Of a DNA stretch of 64,000 bases, positions 62,072 to 64,000 are shown piece after piece. The notes below the pieces were generated by a model. It worked only from the letters and a program-made list of their open reading frames with translations. It ran no database searches and was not told the DNA's origin. Origin of the DNA: Colletotrichum lupini (Eukaryota; Ascomycota; Sordariomycetes; Glomerellales; Glomerellaceae); NCBI RefSeq assembly GCF_023278565.1, contig NC_064677.1, positions 4,712,001 through 4,776,000 of the forward strand, read 5' to 3'. The translations under genes and the position numbers were made by a program. The stretch's first letter is position 1; each line of letters starts with the position of its first letter.

Positions 62072-64000
62072 TAGTCCCTCGTCCAAGAAACGCTTCGACG
62101 TATTAAGTTGACTGGTGACAAGCAAGAAGGAGGAAAAAACAAAGTGAGGCAAGGCAAGGCGCGGCGCGTCTGTATTTTTATTTTTTGCACCTTGACACTG
62201 TCAGGGGACTGGGGGCATCCAGGTGCAGGCAGGTGCGTGTGGTGAGAAGTGGTTCCTTGCTGCCCCTGGGAGTCCTGGGAGTCGACGAGGATCACGCGGG
62301 TGAGGCGTGCTAGACCCAGTTCGGGACCCCTTTCTGATAAAAGAAAATGTGGATATTCTTTTGGGGAAAAGAAGAGGAGCAAGGCAAGGCAGGCAAGGTA
62401 CGAATAGACAAGCAGCAGGATGGACGGATGGATGGATGGGCTCCAGACCAGATGCAAGGTCGCCGTACTACGGCGCCGCCAGATCGGAGAAGCGAGGGCA
62501 GGGGATAGACACACACACACATACACTAACATACACACCACAGAGAGTGCGAGTGAGCTGCCAGTGGAATTGTGTACAAGCTGGGTAAGGATGATCTGGG
62601 AACAAGATGGGAGGGGCGGATTTTTTTGGTTTACCCCTGAATAACTACCCAAGCAAAGTAGCGAGCTTCGGGTAAAGAGTGAGAATGGGCAGGTACTGCG
62701 ACGAGGATACTCGGAAGCGGAACCCGAGTGGTTTCGAGAATGCGATGGCCTGGCTCTGGCAGATTTGCGCGACTGGGGCAGAGAGACGAAAAGATGAAGG
62801 ATGGAGGATGAGTGGGAGAGGTATACGGAAAAGCGGTACGAGTAGGTGAAAAAAGAGTAGTGGTGTAGAGTGTAGATGAAGTACTCGAAAGAGTAACGAG
62901 AGGGTTCTTCTCCTTCGACTTAGACTGCGGTCCTGGTTCCTACTGCGGGTTCTTCCCAAGCTTGGTTTGGAGACGCGACAGGAAGGCCAGAAGGCAGAAA
63001 GAGACGATGGATGGTGCAATGAGATGACAAGGGAGTATGAAGGACGGAGGAGAGATGGCGATCGGAGCGAGGGTGCAGCAGGAATATGGGCAGCCGAGGG
63101 GATTGGGCGAGTGAGGGTACAAGAGAGGAACAGGGTAGCTATTTGAACATTGGAGCAGGGTAGGATCCAAAGTGGGTAATTATGATGGGGAGTGATATGT
63201 CTGGGAATCGGGGAGGATGGGATGGGCAGCAAAGGAAGAGGCAGAGGACGAGACAGGAGGCGTCCGTCTTGGTACGAGAGCTGTTTTCTTTTCCTCTCTC
63301 TCACTCGCGCAGAGTGAGTATGAGAGAGAGAAAGAGAGAAATCCTCTTCACTCTACCGTCTCACACCTCGCACTTGCTGCTCCCGCTCTCACTTGTGAGG
63401 CAGCAGCAATGTGAAGAGAAGAGAGAATAGAGGATCCAGGACCAGACAGACAGGCAGGCGTACACACGATCAGCCAGCCAGCCCGCAGCAGCCCAACCGG
63501 GGGTGAAAGCAAAAATGGGAACGCAATAGCCAGAGCCAGACCAAAAGCAGACGATACAGGAAAGCAGAGTGTCAGGGGGGGCGCAGACGCGGTGGAGCTT
63601 GATACGGCACCGGTGCGGCTTCTTGTTCGGGGTAGAGAGAAAGTGCAATGTAAGGTAATACAAGGGGGGCGATATAATGGCACGGTACCTCGAGACCTTG
63701 GACCCGATGCGAGGTTACGGCACGACGAAAGTCGAGATATCGACGGAGATGGCGATGTCGACGGCAATGCCCTTGTAAGCGCGCTACCAAAGCCGTGGGG
63801 CAAATTGGAGGCGAGACGACGAGGGCATACCATAGTATGCGCTTGTACACACACCTCTAGCCAGGCCCAGGGTCGGGAGGATATATCCGTGTATATCTCG
63901 ACGTCAGAGAAGAGATGTGTGTAGGTGTATGTAATAGGGAATGCGGTTGAAGGAAAGACAGAGCCAGAACATACTCAACAAATGATATGCGCCACCCAAG
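62072..64000. promoter_or_regulatory. Upstream/leader region of medA
   Basis: No gene is recognised in the remaining 1.9 kb. It is rich in simple repeats: GGAT repeats near 62,420-62,440, CA repeats near 62,510-62,540, and GA-rich stretches near 63,320-63,340. Long leaders with upstream frames are known for medA genes in other fungi. Several upstream minus-strand frames exist here, but none can be called without transcript data. Confidence 0.45.

Overview
The window is nuclear DNA of a filamentous ascomycete (Pezizomycotina, most likely a Sordariomycete). The evidence is short GT-AG introns of about 50-90 nt, a hex1 Woronin-body gene (found only in Pezizomycotina), a medusa-type conidiation regulator, and a 10-kb retrotransposon in which almost every CpA/TpG has been converted to TpA, the mark of repeat-induced point mutation (RIP). 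The genus cannot be fixed from this sequence. All splice sites are inferred from reading frame and consensus signals.

Layout. 1-9.4 kb is conserved housekeeping sequence: the 5' part of RQC2/NEMF (minus) and hex1 (plus). 10.3-18.1 kb and 28.9-32 kb form an accessory region. It holds four small unrecognised genes (10.6, 14.6, 17.6 and 30.2 kb), three with the same promoter element (roughly GGGAAACCGCCACA) and one with a weaker version of it, all with a phase-1 first intron. An NmrA/EasG-like oxidoreductase (minus) lies among them. This region is split by a RIP-killed Ty1/copia element (18,920-28,910) with identical 5-bp target duplications, three 205-bp LTRs and a 2,054-bp internal tandem duplication. 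33-34.7 kb is bleomycin hydrolase. A gene-poor 7.3-kb stretch follows. 42-45.1 kb is a large disordered DUF8035-type protein.

47.3-54.1 kb is rich in secreted products: a small M35-type metallopeptidase, a secreted protein with 46-residue repeats, an inverted broken fragment of that gene, and a type-B carboxylesterase/lipase. 55.8-57.5 kb is a methyltransferase-like protein whose intron contains a very long poly-C tract. 58.7-62.1 kb is medA (minus), with a long leader region running to the end of the window.

The two strongest leads are these. First, hex1 is preceded by an in-frame, coding-like extension of well over 300 codons that contains no ATG in any frame, which suggests near-cognate initiation. 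Second, the small-gene family is tied together by a shared promoter motif, intron position and, for two members, a shared 3' flank.
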